Source: Serratia marcescens
GTDB taxonomy: Bacteria > Pseudomonadota > Gammaproteobacteria > Enterobacterales > Enterobacteriaceae
Assembly: GCF_006715005.1 (NCBI RefSeq)
Contig: NZ_VFMJ01000001.1
Span: 3,720,001 to 3,784,000, forward strand
Reading direction: 5' to 3'
DNA length: 64,000 nt
Position numbers and translations under genes: made by a program. Below the pieces are notes generated by a model, which was given only the letters and a program-made list of their open reading frames with translations, searched no databases and was not told where the DNA came from. Below, piece after piece: positions 32,628 to 43,644 of this stretch (position 1 is the first letter of the stretch; each line of letters opens with the position of its first letter).

Positions 32628-33449
32628 TTATTTAAAGCCTTTCTCGCGTTTGATCAGGTCGTACGCCGCCTGGATTTCCTGCGCTTTCTGCTTGGCCATT
32701 TCCATCATTTGCGGCGGCAAGCCTTTCGCCACCAGCTTATCCGGATGGTGTTCGCTCATCAGCTTGCGGTAGGCACGTTTGATGGTGGCGGCATCGTCGC
32801 TACTGCGCACGCCGAGCACCTTGCACGCATCGTCGAGCGTCGGGCCACGCTGAGCCTGCTGATAGCCGCCCTGCGAATACCCGCCCTGCTGACCGCCGCC
32901 GAACTGGCGCCCGCCCTCCATCATGCTGAGGAACTGATCGAACTGCGCCCGCGAAATGCCCAGTTCTTCGGCGATGACATACAGTACCTGACGTTCATTC
33001 GGGTGCAGCGACCCGTCGGCGAACGCCGCCTGAATCTGAATTTCCAGAAACATCCGAATCAAATCGAAGCGGCCGAAACAGATGCTGCGGAACTGCTGCA
33101 GCGTCTCACGCAGCGGGAACTGGCTCTGTTTGCCCTCGCGGAACGCCTGCTGCGCGGCGGTGCGCGCTTCGCCGTGCAGCTGCAGACGATCCATGAACAG
33201 GCTGGCGATCTGGATATCCGCCTCGGTGACGCGTCCTTTGGATTTGGTCAGGTGGCCCATGACCTGAAAAGTGGTGCGGAAAAACAGCGTTTGCCGCGTT
33301 TGCTGATCGGTGAAAAATCCCCGGCTGCGCTTGTTGCTGCGCGCCGTATCGATCATATGACCGATAATCAGCCCCAGAACTACACCCCAGAATCCCGCGC
33401 CAGACCAGATGGCAACGATGACGCCGAGCAGTTTTCCCCAATACTGCAT
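32628..33449 (-). CDS. djlA: Membrane-anchored J-domain co-chaperone DjlA
   Basis: 273 residues. An N-terminal glycine-rich membrane segment (about 6-30, [18 protein letters not shown]) is followed by a TerB-like cytoplasmic region ([13 protein letters not shown]...[11 protein letters not shown]), a Gly/Gln-rich linker and a C-terminal J domain with HPD at 235-237. DjlA stimulates DnaK and influences the Rcs phosphorelay and capsule synthesis. The start at 33449 (MQYWGKLL) with AGGAG upstream is preferred over an ATG six codons earlier. It is divergent from lptD. Confidence 0.95.
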   Translation of the reverse strand: MQYWGKLLGVIVAIWSGAGFWGVVLGLIIGHMIDTARSNKRSRGFFTDQQTRQTLFFRTTFQVMGHLTKSKGRVTEADIQIASLFMDRLQLHGEARTAAQQAFREGKQSQFPLRETLQQFRSICFGRFDLIRMFLEIQIQAAFADGSLHPNERQVLYVIAEELGISRAQFDQFLSMMEGGRQFGGGQQGGYSQGGYQQAQRGPTLDDACKVLGVRSSDDAATIKRAYRKLMSEHHPDKLVAKGLPPQMMEMAKQKAQEIQAAYDLIKREKGFK

Positions 33450-33677
33450 ATACTCCTCAATTATCATGCCGAAAGCCGCCCGCTCTCCTCCGTTTCAGGA
33501 AAGGGCGCAGGCGATTTTTCCTAGAATTTGGATTATCATACCTGTCATTTATCTTTGCGCCTAACGACGACGCAAGTAAACGGCTGGATTTAGCACTAGC
33601 GCAACGCAGATGAGTAATATAGTCTCTGACCGTTTGCCGGACATGACGCCTCTGATGACGGAACACCAAAACCGCGT

Positions 33678-36038
33678 ATGAAAAAAAGTTTCCCAACACT
33701 GCTGGCCACGATGATTTGGACGGCACTCTACAGTCAGCATGCGCTGGCTGATCTGGCCGAGCAATGCATGCTTGGCGTTCCCGTTTACGACAAGCCTTTG
33801 GTCAGCGGCGATCCGAACAGCCAACCGGTGACCATCAATGCCGATGACTCGCGCGCCGACTACCCGAAAAGCGCCCTGTTCAGCGGCAACGTGCGCGTCG
33901 AGCAGGGCAATAGCACCCTGACCGCCAAAGAAGTTGAGCTGAACCAGACGGAAAAACCCGGCCAGACGGATCCGGTTCGCACCGTCACCGCCACCGGCGA
34001 CGTGCACTACAGCGACAATCAGATCAAACTGAAAGGCCCGAAGGCCTGGTCGAACCTGAATACCAAAGATACCGACGTCTATGAAGGCGACTACCAGATG
34101 GTAGGCCGCCAGGGGCGCGGCGACGCCGACAAGATGAAAATGCGCGGCGCCAACCGCTACACCATCCTGGAAAACGGCACCTTTACCTCCTGTCTGCCGG
34201 GTGACGACAGCTGGAGCGTGGTCGGCTCCGAAGTGATCCACGATCGCGAAGAGCAGGTGGCGGAAATATGGAACGCCCGCTTCCGCATCGGTGGCGTGCC
34301 GGTGTTCTACAGCCCGTACCTGCAATTACCGGTCGGCGACAAGCGCCGCTCCGGCTTCCTGATCCCGAACGCCAAATACGGCAGCAACAACGGCTTCGAG
34401 TTCATGTTGCCGTACTACTGGAACATTGCGCCGAACTACGACGCCACCATCACGCCGCACTATATGTCCAAGCGCGGCCTGCAGTGGCAGACCGAGTTCC
34501 GTTATCTGGTGCAGCCGGGCCTCGGCCTGATGGAGTTCGACTGGCTGCCGGACGACAAGGAATACGGCAAAGATCATGACGACAACAAACGCTGGTTGTT
34601 CTACTGGAACCACAACGGCGTCATGGATCAGGTATGGCGCTTCAACGTCGACTACACCAAGGTCAGCGATTCCAAATACTTCACCGATCTTGACTCCAAA
34701 TACGGTTCCACCACCGACGGCTACGCCACGCAGAAATTCAGCCTCGGCTACGCCAACGAGAACTGGAACGCCACGCTGAGCTCCAAGCAGTTCCAGATCT
34801 ACGACGATACCGATCGTTCACAGTCGGACTCATATAAAGTTCAGCCGCAGCTGGACCTGAACTATTACAAGAACGACCTCGGCCCGTTCGACTTCCATAT
34901 TTACGGCCAGGCGGCCAAGTTCACCAGCGTCAACCCGTACAGCCCGGACGCTACCCGTCTGCACATGGAGCCGACGCTGAGCCTGCCGCTCACCAACGGC
35001 TGGGCCAGCCTGAACACCGAGGCCAAGGTGATGGCGACCCACTACCAGCAGGATATTCCTGACGGTTTCGCCACCAACTACCAGAACCGCAAAGGCGCCG
35101 CTGCACCGGAACTTGATGACTCGGTCAACCGCGTATTGCCGCAGTTCAAGGTCGACGGCAAGCTGGTGTTCGAACGCCCGATGATCTGGGCCGAAGGCGC
35201 CACCCAGACGCTGGAGCCGCGCGTGCAGTACCTGTACGTACCGTACCGCGACCAGAGTAACATCTACACCTACGACACCACGCTGCTGCAGACCGACTAC
35301 TCCGGCCTGTTCCGCGACCGCACCTACAGCGGCCTGGATCGCATCGCTTCGCAGAACCGCGTCTCTACCGGTTTGACCACCCGCATTTATGATGACGCAC
35401 TGGTTGAACGTTTTAACGCTTCCGTAGGTCAAATCTACTACTTCAGCCGTTCCCGTACCGGTGACCGGATGACCGGTTATGACAACAACGACGACACCGG
35501 CAGCGTGGCCTGGGCCGGCGATACCTATTGGAAAATCGACGATCGTTGGGGCCTGCGCGGCGGCCTGCAGTACGACACCCGCCTGAACAGCATCTCGCTG
35601 GGCAACGGCGTGGTGGAATACCGCCAGGACAGCGAGCGCGTGGTGCAGTTGAACTACCGTTACGCCACGCCGGAATATATCCAGACGGCGCTGAACACCC
35701 GGCAGGTTCCGGCCTTCCAGGACGGCATCTCGCAGGTGGGCATCACCGGCAGCTGGCCGATCGCCGATCGTTGGGCGGTGGTCGGGGCGTATTATTACGA
35801 CACCCGCGCCAAACAATCCGCCGATCAGCTGGTGGGGCTGAAGTACAACACCTGCTGCTGGGCGGTGACTCTGGGCTATGAGCGCAAGATCACCGACTGG
35901 AACAACAGCAACAATACCAGCGTTTACGACAACAGAGTTTCGTTCAACGTCGAACTGCGCGGCCTGAGCAGCGATCATAGTCTCGGCTCCGCAGAAATGC
36001 TGCGCTCCGGCATTCTGCCGTATCAGCGCGCATTCTGA
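33678..36038 (+). CDS. lptD: LPS-assembly outer-membrane protein LptD
   Basis: 786 residues (784 in E. coli). A signal peptide ends at ALA before DLAEQC, followed by an OstA/LptD N-terminal beta-jellyroll and a 26-strand C-terminal barrel. The four cysteines of the two essential disulfides are present: C30 in AEQCMLG, one in TSCLPGDD and the adjacent pair in NTCCWAV. With LptE it inserts LPS into the outer leaflet. It heads the lptD-surA-pdxA-rsmA-apaGH operon and is folded by the next gene's product, SurA. Confidence 0.98.
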   Translation: MKKSFPTLLATMIWTALYSQHALADLAEQCMLGVPVYDKPLVSGDPNSQPVTINADDSRADYPKSALFSGNVRVEQGNSTLTAKEVELNQTEKPGQTDPVRTVTATGDVHYSDNQIKLKGPKAWSNLNTKDTDVYEGDYQMVGRQGRGDADKMKMRGANRYTILENGTFTSCLPGDDSWSVVGSEVIHDREEQVAEIWNARFRIGGVPVFYSPYLQLPVGDKRRSGFLIPNAKYGSNNGFEFMLPYYWNIAPNYDATITPHYMSKRGLQWQTEFRYLVQPGLGLMEFDWLPDDKEYGKDHDDNKRWLFYWNHNGVMDQVWRFNVDYTKVSDSKYFTDLDSKYGSTTDGYATQKFSLGYANENWNATLSSKQFQIYDDTDRSQSDSYKVQPQLDLNYYKNDLGPFDFHIYGQAAKFTSVNPYSPDATRLHMEPTLSLPLTNGWASLNTEAKVMATHYQQDIPDGFATNYQNRKGAAAPELDDSVNRVLPQFKVDGKLVFERPMIWAEGATQTLEPRVQYLYVPYRDQSNIYTYDTTLLQTDYSGLFRDRTYSGLDRIASQNRVSTGLTTRIYDDALVERFNASVGQIYYFSRSRTGDRMTGYDNNDDTGSVAWAGDTYWKIDDRWGLRGGLQYDTRLNSISLGNGVVEYRQDSERVVQLNYRYATPEYIQTALNTRQVPAFQDGISQVGITGSWPIADRWAVVGAYYYDTRAKQSADQLVGLKYNTCCWAVTLGYERKITDWNNSNNTSVYDNRVSFNVELRGLSSDHSLGSAEMLRSGILPYQRAF

Positions 36039-36103
36039 CGCTTTGCAACACTTTGAAAACGAGAACTTTCACCCGCATTTGCGGATTACATAATGGGAAA
36101 TGT

Positions 36104-37405
36104 ATGAAGAACTGGAGAACGCTTATTCTCGGATTGGTGGTTTGCGCCAATGCCGCGTTCGCAGCACCCCAAGAAGTGGATAAAGTCGCCGCCGTCGTGG
36201 ATAACGGCGTGGTACTCGAAAGCGACGTCAACGGTCTGTTGCAGTCCGTGAAGCTCAACGCCCAGCAGGCCGGCCAACAGCTGCCGGACGACAAGACGCT
36301 GCGTCATCAGATCATCGAACGCCTGATCATGGATAACATCCAGCTGCAGATGGCCAAGAAAATGGGCATCACCGTGTCCGACGCCGATCTGGACAAGGCG
36401 ATCGCCAACATCGCCGCGCAAAACAAGATGAGCGTCGATCAGCTGCGTAGCCGCCTGTCGTACGAAGGGTTGAACTACAACACCTACCGTTCGCAGATCC
36501 GTAAAGAGATGCTGATCTCCGAAGTGCGTAACAACGAAGTACGCCGCCGCGTCACCATCCTGCCGCAGGAAGTGGACTCGCTGGCGAAACAGGTGGGCGC
36601 GCAGAACGGCAGCGACACCGAAATGAACATCAGCCACATCCTGATCCCGCTGCCGGAGAACCCGTCGCAGCAGCAGGTCGACAAAGCCGAAGAGCTGGCC
36701 AAACGCCTGGTGGGTGAGATCAACAGCGGCGCCGACTTCGGCAAGCTGGCGATCACCTACTCCGCCGACTCTCAGGCGCTGAAAGGCGGCAACATGGGCT
36801 GGGGCAAACTGCAAGAGATCCCGACCCTGTTCGCGGAACGTCTGGTGAGCGCCAAGAAAGGCGACGTCGTCGGCCCAATCCGTTCCGGCGTCGGCTTCCA
36901 CATCCTGAAAGTGAACGACATCCGCGGCGCGAGCCAGTCAGTGTCGGTCACCGAAGTGCACGCCCGTCACATCCTGCTGAAACCTTCAGTGGTGCTGACC
37001 GACGATCAGGCGCGCGCCAAACTGCAATCCGTGGCGGAAGCGATCAAGAGCGGCCGCGCCAAGTTTGCCGACGAAGCCAAACAGCTGTCGCAAGATCCGG
37101 GTTCTGCGATGCAGGGCGGCGATCTGGGCTGGGCTTCCCCGGACATCTACGATCCGGCCTTCCGCGATGCGTTGCTGAAGCTGAGCAAGGGTGAAATCAG
37201 CGCGCCGGTCCACTCCTCCTTCGGTTGGCACCTGATCCAGCTGCTGGATACCCGCCAGGTGGATAAGACCGACGCCGCGCAGAAAGATCGCGCTTACCGT
37301 ATGCTGTTCAACCGTAAGTTCGCCGAAGAAGCGCAGACCTGGATGCAGGAACAGCGCGCCCAGGCTTACGTGAAGATCCTCGATGGCAGCGATGCACAGC
37401 AATAA
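36104..37405 (+). CDS. surA: Periplasmic chaperone/peptidyl-prolyl isomerase SurA
   Basis: 433 residues with a signal peptide ([20 protein letters not shown], cleavage before [12 protein letters not shown]), an N-terminal chaperone domain and two parvulin (PpiC) domains at about 173-275 and 285-385, each with the family's [16 protein letters not shown] and GWG/GWA blocks. It escorts outer-membrane proteins, including LptD, to the BAM complex. The ATG at 36104 follows GGGAAATGT and matches E. coli; a longer TTG-started frame would bury the signal peptide. Confidence 0.97.
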   Translation: MKNWRTLILGLVVCANAAFAAPQEVDKVAAVVDNGVVLESDVNGLLQSVKLNAQQAGQQLPDDKTLRHQIIERLIMDNIQLQMAKKMGITVSDADLDKAIANIAAQNKMSVDQLRSRLSYEGLNYNTYRSQIRKEMLISEVRNNEVRRRVTILPQEVDSLAKQVGAQNGSDTEMNISHILIPLPENPSQQQVDKAEELAKRLVGEINSGADFGKLAITYSADSQALKGGNMGWGKLQEIPTLFAERLVSAKKGDVVGPIRSGVGFHILKVNDIRGASQSVSVTEVHARHILLKPSVVLTDDQARAKLQSVAEAIKSGRAKFADEAKQLSQDPGSAMQGGDLGWASPDIYDPAFRDALLKLSKGEISAPVHSSFGWHLIQLLDTRQVDKTDAAQKDRAYRMLFNRKFAEEAQTWMQEQRAQAYVKILDGSDAQQ

Positions 37406-38384
37406 ACGCGTCGTCATTACCCCCGGCGAACCTGCCGGGGTTGGGCCGGATTTGGTGGCAGCGCTGGCGCAACAGGATTGGCCTGTTGAGCTGGTGGTGT
37501 GCGCCGATCCGGCCCTGCTGCTTGAACGCGCCAAGCGTTTGGGCCTGCCGCTGACGCTGCGCGACTACCAGCCGCAGCTACCGGCCGAAGCGCAACGCGC
37601 CGGCACGCTGACCGTGCTGCCGGTCCCGCTCGCTCACCCGGTTACCGCCGGTGAGTTGAACGTCGGCAACAGCGCCTATGTGGTGGAAACCCTGGCGCGC
37701 GCCTGCGACGGCTGCCTGAACGGCGAGTTCGCGGCGCTGATCACCGGCCCGGTGAACAAGGGCGTGATCAACGACGCCGGCGTGCCGTTTATCGGCCATA
37801 CCGAATTCTTTGCCGATCGCAGCCGCTGCGATCGCGTGGTGATGATGCTCGCGACCGAAGAGCTGCGCGTGGCGCTGGCGACCACCCACCTGCCGCTGCT
37901 GGCGGTGCCGGGCGCCATCACGCAACAGAGCCTGTTCGAAGTCATCCGTATCCTCGACCACGATCTGAAAACCAAATTTGGCATCGCCCAGCCGCACATT
38001 TACGTTTGCGGTCTGAACCCCCACGCCGGGGAAGGCGGCCATATGGGGCACGAAGAGATAGATACCATCATCCCGGCGCTCGATGCGCTGCGCGCTGACG
38101 GCATCCATCTTGTCGGCCCGCTGCCGGCGGACACCCTGTTCCAGCCCAAATATCTGCAAGATGCCGATGCGGTGCTGGCGATGTATCACGATCAGGGGCT
38201 GCCGGTGCTAAAATACCAAGGGTTCGGCCGCGCGGTGAATATCACCCTCGGTTTGCCTTTCATACGCACCTCGGTCGACCACGGTACCGCTCTGGAACTG
38301 GCCGGCACCGGCACCGCCGATGTCGGCAGTTTCCAAACGGCCCTGAATCTCGCCATTAAAATGATAATTAATTGTAATGAATAA
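37392..38384 (+). CDS. pdxA: 4-hydroxythreonine-4-phosphate dehydrogenase
   Basis: A 330-residue metal-dependent dehydrogenase of pyridoxal-5'-phosphate synthesis. It has [15 protein letters not shown] near the start, [25 protein letters not shown], the metal-binding [11 protein letters not shown] and [15 protein letters not shown]. It overlaps the end of surA by 14 bases from the ATG used here; another in-frame ATG at 37383 would add three residues. The residue after GPV is N instead of H as in E. coli (GPVHKGV), a conservative difference outside the metal triad. Confidence 0.96.
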   Translation: MHSNKRVVITPGEPAGVGPDLVAALAQQDWPVELVVCADPALLLERAKRLGLPLTLRDYQPQLPAEAQRAGTLTVLPVPLAHPVTAGELNVGNSAYVVETLARACDGCLNGEFAALITGPVNKGVINDAGVPFIGHTEFFADRSRCDRVVMMLATEELRVALATTHLPLLAVPGAITQQSLFEVIRILDHDLKTKFGIAQPHIYVCGLNPHAGEGGHMGHEEIDTIIPALDALRADGIHLVGPLPADTLFQPKYLQDADAVLAMYHDQGLPVLKYQGFGRAVNITLGLPFIRTSVDHGTALELAGTGTADVGSFQTALNLAIKMIINCNE

Positions 38385-39195
38385 CAGAGTCCACCAAGGG
38401 CACTTTGCCCGCAAACGCTTTGGACAAAACTTTTTAACCGATCAGTTTGTCATCGATAGCATTGTCTCCGCCATTCACCCGCAGCCGGGCGAAGCGGTGG
38501 TCGAGATCGGCCCCGGCCTCGGCGCGTTGACCGAGCCGGTCGGCGCACGCATGGACCGCATGACGGTGATCGAACTGGACCGCGATCTGGCCACCCGGCT
38601 GGAGAACCACCCGCGCCTGAAAGACAAGCTGACCATCCACCAGCAGGACGCCATGACGGTGAATTTCGCCGAACTGGCCGAGGAAGCTGGCCAACCGCTG
38701 CGCGTATTTGGTAACCTGCCGTACAATATTTCGACGCCGCTGATGTTCCACCTTTTCAGCTATACTCAGGCAATCCGCGACATGCACTTTATGTTGCAAA
38801 AAGAGGTGGTCAACCGTCTGGTGGCCGGCCCGAACAGCAAGGCCTACGGGCGTTTGACCGTGATGGCGCAGTACTACTGCAACGTCATTCCGGTGCTGGA
38901 AGTGCCGCCGACCGCGTTCGCACCGCCGCCGAAGGTCGATTCCGCCGTGGTGCGCCTGGTGCCGCACAGCGTGCTGCCGAACCCGGTGGGCGACGTGCGC
39001 ATGCTGAGCCGCATCACTACGCAGGCCTTTAACCAGCGGCGGAAAACCATCCGCAACAGCCTGGGCGACCTGTTCACGCCGGAGCAGCTGACGGAGCTGG
39101 GCGTCGATCCTTCGCTCAGAGCAGAAAATATTTCTGTGGCGCAGTACTGTAAGCTGGCGAACTGGCTGTCAGCCAATCCGACGCCGCAGCAATAA
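38377..39195 (+). CDS. rsmA: 16S rRNA m6,2A1518/A1519 dimethyltransferase RsmA
   Basis: A 272-residue KsgA-type methyltransferase. [11 protein letters not shown] starts the fold, [11 protein letters not shown] is the SAM-binding motif I (about 41-51), and GNLPYNIS is the catalytic motif IV (about 112-119). It dimethylates two adenines near the 3' end of 16S rRNA, a late 30S maturation check. Its start overlaps the end of pdxA by 8 bases, and apaG follows after 12 bases. Confidence 0.97.
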   Translation: MNNRVHQGHFARKRFGQNFLTDQFVIDSIVSAIHPQPGEAVVEIGPGLGALTEPVGARMDRMTVIELDRDLATRLENHPRLKDKLTIHQQDAMTVNFAELAEEAGQPLRVFGNLPYNISTPLMFHLFSYTQAIRDMHFMLQKEVVNRLVAGPNSKAYGRLTVMAQYYCNVIPVLEVPPTAFAPPPKVDSAVVRLVPHSVLPNPVGDVRMLSRITTQAFNQRRKTIRNSLGDLFTPEQLTELGVDPSLRAENISVAQYCKLANWLSANPTPQQ

Positions 39196-39207
39196 GGAGT
39201 TGTTGTC

Positions 39208-39585
39208 ATGATTGATTCGCCCCGCGTGTGTATTCAGGTTCAGAGCATCTATGTGGAATCACAGTCGATCCCTGAAGAAGAGCGTTACGTCTTCGCCTAT
39301 ACCATCACTATCCGCAATCTGGGGCGGACCGACGTGCAACTGCTGGGCCGTTACTGGCTGATCACCAACAGCAACGGCCGCCAAACCGAAGTTCAGGGCG
39401 AAGGCGTGATCGGCGAACAGCCCGTCATTCCGCCCGGCGGAGAGTTTCAGTATACCAGCGGCGCCATTCTGGAAACGCCGCTGGGCACCATGGAAGGCCA
39501 TTACGAAATGGTGGACCATCAGGGTCAGCCATTCCGCACCGCTATTCCCGTGTTTCGCTTAGCCATTCCAACGCTGATCCATTAA
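39208..39585 (+). CDS. apaG: ApaG domain protein (Co2+/Mg2+ efflux-associated)
   Basis: A 125-residue protein made entirely of the ApaG/DUF525 fibronectin-like beta fold, with [11 protein letters not shown] and [10 protein letters not shown], the [19 protein letters not shown] core and [13 protein letters not shown]. Its role is not fully settled; it has been linked to Co2+ resistance/Mg2+ efflux in Salmonella. It lies between rsmA and apaH as in E. coli, with AAGGAG before the ATG. Confidence 0.95.
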   Translation: MIDSPRVCIQVQSIYVESQSIPEEERYVFAYTITIRNLGRTDVQLLGRYWLITNSNGRQTEVQGEGVIGEQPVIPPGGEFQYTSGAILETPLGTMEGHYEMVDHQGQPFRTAIPVFRLAIPTLIH

Positions 39586-39587
39586 TT

Positions 39588-40439
39588 ATGTCGACATACC
39601 TTATCGGCGACGTTCACGGTTGTTACGATGAACTGAAGTCGCTGCTGGCTCAGGCTGCTTTCGATCCCGAGCGCGATCGGCTGTGGCTGACCGGCGATCT
39701 GGTGGCGCGCGGCCCCGCCTCGCTGGACGTGCTGCGCTTCGTGCGCTCGCTCGGCCCGGCGGTGCGCATGGTGCTGGGCAACCACGATCTGCACCTGCTG
39801 GCGGTCTACGCCGGCATCAGCCGCAACAAACCCAAAGATCGCATCACCCCGCTGCTGGAAGCGCCGGACGCCGACGAGCTGATCAACTGGCTGCGTCGCC
39901 AGCCGGTGCTGCAGGTGGACGATGAGCAAAAGCTGGTGATGGCGCACGCCGGTATCACCCCGCAGTGGGATATCGACACCGCGAAAATGTGCGCGCGCGA
40001 AGTGGAAGCGGTATTGAGCAGCGACAGCTACCCGCTGTTTCTCGACGCCATGTACGGCGACATGCCGAACAACTGGTCGCCGGAGCTGAGCGGCCTGGCG
40101 CGCCTGCGTTTCAGCACCAATGCGTTCACGCGCATGCGCTACTGCTTCCCCAACGGCCAGCTCGACATGATCTGCAAAGATGCGCCGGGCACCGCGCCGG
40201 CGCCGCTGAAGCCGTGGTTCGAACTGCCGCGCCTGGTGGATCCGGAATACACCATCATTTTCGGCCACTGGGCCTCGCTGGAAGGCAAGGGCACGCCGGA
40301 GGGCGTGATCGGGCTGGATACCGGCTGCTGCTGGGGCGGCGATCTGACGATGCTGCGCTGGGAAGACCGTCGTTACTTCACGCAGCCCGCCAACCGTGGC
40401 GAGGCGCCTGACCACGCCGGCAGACTGGCCGCATCCTGA
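39588..40439 (+). CDS. apaH: Bis(5'-nucleosyl)-tetraphosphatase (symmetrical)
   Basis: A 283-residue calcineurin-like phosphoesterase that splits Ap4A into two ADP; it also removes Np4N caps from RNA in E. coli. Metal-binding motifs [10 protein letters not shown] (7-16), GDLVARGP (about 35-42) and GNHDLHLL (about 64-71), plus MAHAGI and FGHWA, are all intact. It starts two bases after the apaG stop and ends the lptD operon. Confidence 0.97.
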   Translation: MSTYLIGDVHGCYDELKSLLAQAAFDPERDRLWLTGDLVARGPASLDVLRFVRSLGPAVRMVLGNHDLHLLAVYAGISRNKPKDRITPLLEAPDADELINWLRRQPVLQVDDEQKLVMAHAGITPQWDIDTAKMCAREVEAVLSSDSYPLFLDAMYGDMPNNWSPELSGLARLRFSTNAFTRMRYCFPNGQLDMICKDAPGTAPAPLKPWFELPRLVDPEYTIIFGHWASLEGKGTPEGVIGLDTGCCWGGDLTMLRWEDRRYFTQPANRGEAPDHAGRLAAS

Positions 40440-40446
40440 AAACATA

Positions 40447-40467
40447 AAGGCGGCCCAGGGCCGCCTT
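40447..40467. terminator. Bidirectional terminator between apaH and phoX-like gene
   Basis: AAGGCGGCC / GGCCGCCTT arms with a CAG loop lie 8 bases after the apaH stop. The plus side continues GGTTCTCTTT and the minus side TATGTTTTC, so it could stop both convergent transcripts. Confidence 0.7.
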
Positions 40468-40483
40468 GGTTCTCTTTACTGCC

Positions 40484-42373
40484 TTACGCCCCAATCACCC
40501 CGCCATCTTCACGCGTAATCATCAACACCGATGAACGCGGACGCGGGCTGTTGTTCGGGAAGTGCGAATCGCCTTCTTCTCCCGGATGCTGCACGTTGAC
40601 GAACATCGTCTTGTAGTCCGGAGTAAAGGTGATGCCGGTCAGTTCGCAGGACTTCGGCCCTACCATGAAACGGCGAATTTCGCCGCTGACCGGATCGCCC
40701 ACCAGCATCTGGTTATTGCCCTGCCCAACGTAATCCCCCTTGTTGCTGTACTTGCCGTCGGTGAGGATCCACAGGCGGCCGGCGCGATCGAAGCCCAGCC
40801 CGTCCGGGCTGTTGAACGTGTTGTCCGCCGTGATATTCGGCGTGCCGCGGTTGACGCCTTCCGGGTGGGCAATCGGGTTGCCGCACAGCGCATACATGTC
40901 CCAGGCAAAGGTGCCGGCGGTGGCGTCGCCGCCTTCGTCCCAGCGAATGATCTGGCCATAGATATTGTTCGGCCGCGGGTTGGCGGCGTTCAGCGGCATC
41001 CCTTCCTCACCGCGTTTGCTGTTGTTGGTCAGCGTGCAGTACGCACGGCCGTCATGCGGGTTCACCGCGATCCACTCCGGGCGATCCATTTTGGTGGCGC
41101 CGACCTGCTGCGCCGCCTTGCGGGCGAAGATCAGCACTTCGGCCTCATCGCGGAAGCCGTTCTCCGGCGTCAGGCCGTTCTTGCCGAACTCGAGCGCAAT
41201 CCAGCGCCCTTTGCCCTTCAGCGGCGTGCCGGCGGCGTCGCCGTCGAACTGCGCCACGTACAGCGTTCCCTCGTCCAACAGCGTGCGATTGTTGGCCGGG
41301 TTAGCGGCGTCGACCACGCCTTTGGAAACGTACTTATAGATATGCTCGCCGCGCTCGTCGTCCCCCATGTACACCACCAGACGGCCATCTTTGGCCACGG
41401 TCACCGCCGCATTTTCATGCTTGAAGCGGCCCAGCGCGGTGTGCTTGATGGGCGTCGAGGTCGGATTCAGCGGATCGATCTCCACGATCCAGCCGTGGCG
41501 GTTGAATTCGTTGGGGTTCTTCGCCACGTCGAAGCGCTCGTCATAGTCCGGCCAGTTGCGCTCCGGCTCGCTGACCTTCAGCGTGTAGCGCTTCTGTTCC
41601 GGCGTGGTTGGGTAATCGGCCTGACGGGTGCCGAAGTAGGTATCGAAGTTTTCTTCGCAGGTCAGGTAAGTGCCCCACGGCGTCTTGCCGTTGGCGCAGT
41701 TGCCGAAGGTGCCCAGCACCTTGCGCCCGCTCGGATCGGCGGCGGTCTGCAGCAGCGGATGCCCAGCGGCCGGGCCGCTGAACTGCATGTCGGTGTTGGC
41801 GGTGATGCGGCGGTTATAGCGCGACGGGCGCTCCACTTCCCAACGCTGGCCGTCGCCGACGCGCTTTACCGCTACGATGGAAACGCCGTGCGCCGCCTGG
41901 GATTTACGCACCTCTTCCAGGCTGGTGGCCTTGGCGCCGCCGTGGGCGAACAGGTACTGCTCGTTGACGTATTCGTTATTGATGGCCATCACGCCGTGGC
42001 GATCGTCGATCGGGAAGAAACTCATGCCGTCGTTATTGTCGCCGAACTGTTTTTCCTGATCGGCGGCGCTGTTGTTGCCCTGCGGATCGAAGGCCGGTGC
42101 GCCATCCACCAGCGGCTCGCCCCAGGAGATCAGCACCTCCGCGCGGTAGCCCGGTGTGATGGTCACCTCGTCGGCGGTAGACGCGGCGATGCCCTGAAAG
42201 CCCAGCAGCGTGTTGGGCGGCAGATCCTCGGCCAACGCCTCGGCGGAGACCGACCAGATGCCGCCGCCGAGAAAGCCGGCCAGGCCGACGGCGCCGGCGC
42301 TGCCGAGCAGCAGTTTACGGCGAGTGGGATCGATCAGGCGGTCGGCGTCTACTTGCTCAAATTGCTTGGTCAT
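40484..42373 (-). CDS. PhoX-family (DUF839) Tat-exported phosphatase
   Basis: 629 residues. The N-terminus carries a twin-arginine signal (DPTRRKLLLGSAGAVGLAGFL, R18-R19) ending near VSAEALA, so the protein folds with its cofactor before export. The rest is a PhoX/DUF839 beta-propeller, with CEENFDTYFG, HGWIVEIDP, VVYMGDDERGEHIYKYV, RPEWIAVNP and the C-terminal NVQHPGEEGD region. Characterised PhoX enzymes are Ca2+/Fe3+ alkaline phosphatases, but the substrate here is not proven and no Pho box was identified. It is a single gene between apaH and folA, absent from the E. coli layout. Confidence 0.85.
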   Translation of the reverse strand: MTKQFEQVDADRLIDPTRRKLLLGSAGAVGLAGFLGGGIWSVSAEALAEDLPPNTLLGFQGIAASTADEVTITPGYRAEVLISWGEPLVDGAPAFDPQGNNSAADQEKQFGDNNDGMSFFPIDDRHGVMAINNEYVNEQYLFAHGGAKATSLEEVRKSQAAHGVSIVAVKRVGDGQRWEVERPSRYNRRITANTDMQFSGPAAGHPLLQTAADPSGRKVLGTFGNCANGKTPWGTYLTCEENFDTYFGTRQADYPTTPEQKRYTLKVSEPERNWPDYDERFDVAKNPNEFNRHGWIVEIDPLNPTSTPIKHTALGRFKHENAAVTVAKDGRLVVYMGDDERGEHIYKYVSKGVVDAANPANNRTLLDEGTLYVAQFDGDAAGTPLKGKGRWIALEFGKNGLTPENGFRDEAEVLIFARKAAQQVGATKMDRPEWIAVNPHDGRAYCTLTNNSKRGEEGMPLNAANPRPNNIYGQIIRWDEGGDATAGTFAWDMYALCGNPIAHPEGVNRGTPNITADNTFNSPDGLGFDRAGRLWILTDGKYSNKGDYVGQGNNQMLVGDPVSGEIRRFMVGPKSCELTGITFTPDYKTMFVNVQHPGEEGDSHFPNNSPRPRSSVLMITREDGGVIGA

Positions 42374-42493
42374 AGCGTGGTTACCTTTTTAGTTATGGCG
42401 CCGCGGTCAAGATTCACCAGAGTTGCCGGGGCGCTCGGAGTTGGGCTTCATACTAATCAGGTAATGTGACGGAAAGGTTACGGACGACGGGCG

Positions 42494-42529
42494 CAAAAAG
42501 GCCGGGGGCGCAATTGCTTGCGCCCCCGG
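42494..42529 (-). terminator. folA terminator
   Basis: A perfect 12-bp stem (CCGGGGGCGCAA / TTGCGCCCCCGG) with a TTGC loop, followed on the minus strand by CCTTTTTG, starts 25 bases after the folA stop. Confidence 0.88.
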
Positions 42530-42553
42530 GGAGAGTTGGCTAACGCGCTGAAA

Positions 42554-43036
42554 TCAGCGGCGCTGCAGGATCTCGAAGCAGTAGCTGTGCGAGTTCAGAT
42601 CGTCGGCGTCGTGGAACTCGCTGAACGTGGTTTCCCACTCGTCCGGCTCGTAATCCGGGAAGTGGGTATCGCCGCCGACCTCGGCGTCGATGTGCGTCAG
42701 GTACAGGCGATCGGCGCGTGGCAGCAGCTGGGTATAGATGCGCCCACCGCCGATCACCATCACTTCTTCCACCTCACCCGCAGCGGCCAGCGCTTCATCC
42801 ATCGAGGTCACCCAGGTCACCCCGGCTTCGCTGCCCGGACGGCTGCTCAAAACGATATTGTGGCGGCCCGGCAACGGGCGGCCGATGGACTCGAAGGTCT
42901 TGCGGCCCATAATAACCGGTTTGTTCAACGTGTTGCGTTTAAACCACGCAAGGTCCGCCGGCAGGTGCCACGGCATGGCGTTTTCCATGCCAATAACGCG
43001 ATCCGCCGCCAAGGCAGCGATCAGGCTGATAATCAT
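42554..43036 (-). CDS. folA: Dihydrofolate reductase
   Basis: 160 residues, chromosomal type, close to E. coli FolA. D28 (E. coli D27) in [12 protein letters not shown] is the catalytic acid, and NADPH-binding [16 protein letters not shown] and VIGGG are present. It reduces dihydrofolate to tetrahydrofolate and is the trimethoprim target; nothing in the sequence by itself suggests a resistance variant. It has one extra isoleucine at position 2 compared with E. coli. Confidence 0.97.
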   Translation of the reverse strand: MIISLIAALAADRVIGMENAMPWHLPADLAWFKRNTLNKPVIMGRKTFESIGRPLPGRHNIVLSSRPGSEAGVTWVTSMDEALAAAGEVEEVMVIGGGRIYTQLLPRADRLYLTHIDAEVGGDTHFPDYEPDEWETTFSEFHDADDLNSHSYCFEILQRR

Positions 43037-43179
43037 TGTTTAACCCTGTGTAGGCAGCAAAATTGGTGACACTATACGTAAAGGCCTGAGTGCCGTCGAT
43101 AGGCTAATCAAGCAAGATGAATATATAAGATAGCTCTTATCAGCATATCTAATAACCAACGATCTCCCGCCGGGAAATT

Positions 43180-43644
43180 TCACACGCCGGGGCGTTTGCG
43201 GTACAGCCACAGGCCCGGCAACGACAGGCCGATCGACAACGCGCCGACGATGAAACTGGCCTTGAGGAAGTTGGTGATCATGATCTCCATCAAGGCTTCG
43301 CTGTAGCCCAGATGTGAGATCTCTACCACAGTTATCATCGCGGTATAGGCGGAAATGCCGGGGAACATCGGGATCACCGCCGCCACGGTGAACACCTTGG
43401 GATGCGCCAACAGCCAGCGCGACCAGTAGATGCCGATGATACCGATCAGGATCGCCGCCAGCAGCGAGGCCCACTCGATGTTCATGCCACCGTGCATCAT
43501 CAGCATGCGCGAGCCGCGCCCGATGGCCCCGAGCAGCGCGCAATAGCGCAGCGCGCGTAGCGGCACGTTGAACACCATGGCAAAGCCCAGCGCCGGCACC
43601 GCCGCCAACAGCATCTCCTGCAACAATGCCCACAGCAGACTCAT
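43180..43644 (-). CDS. yjjB: ThrE-family exporter subunit YjjB
   Basis: 154 residues, entirely hydrophobic apart from short loops, with four to five membrane segments. It matches E. coli YjjB in [49 protein letters not shown] and [11 protein letters not shown]. It supplies the C-terminal half of the threonine/serine exporter (ThrE) fold; with YjjP it forms a split transporter that exports succinate in E. coli. The ATG overlaps the yjjP stop as ATGA, indicating coupled synthesis of the two halves. Confidence 0.92.
   Translation of the reverse strand: MSLLWALLQEMLLAAVPALGFAMVFNVPLRALRYCALLGAIGRGSRMLMMHGGMNIEWASLLAAILIGIIGIYWSRWLLAHPKVFTVAAVIPMFPGISAYTAMITVVEISHLGYSEALMEIMITNFLKASFIVGALSIGLSLPGLWLYRKRPGV

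Noticed and set aside
36053-36103. N-terminal extension of SurA from a TTG at 36053
   Set aside because: It would place 17 residues before a standard signal peptide; the ATG at 36104 matches E. coli SurA.
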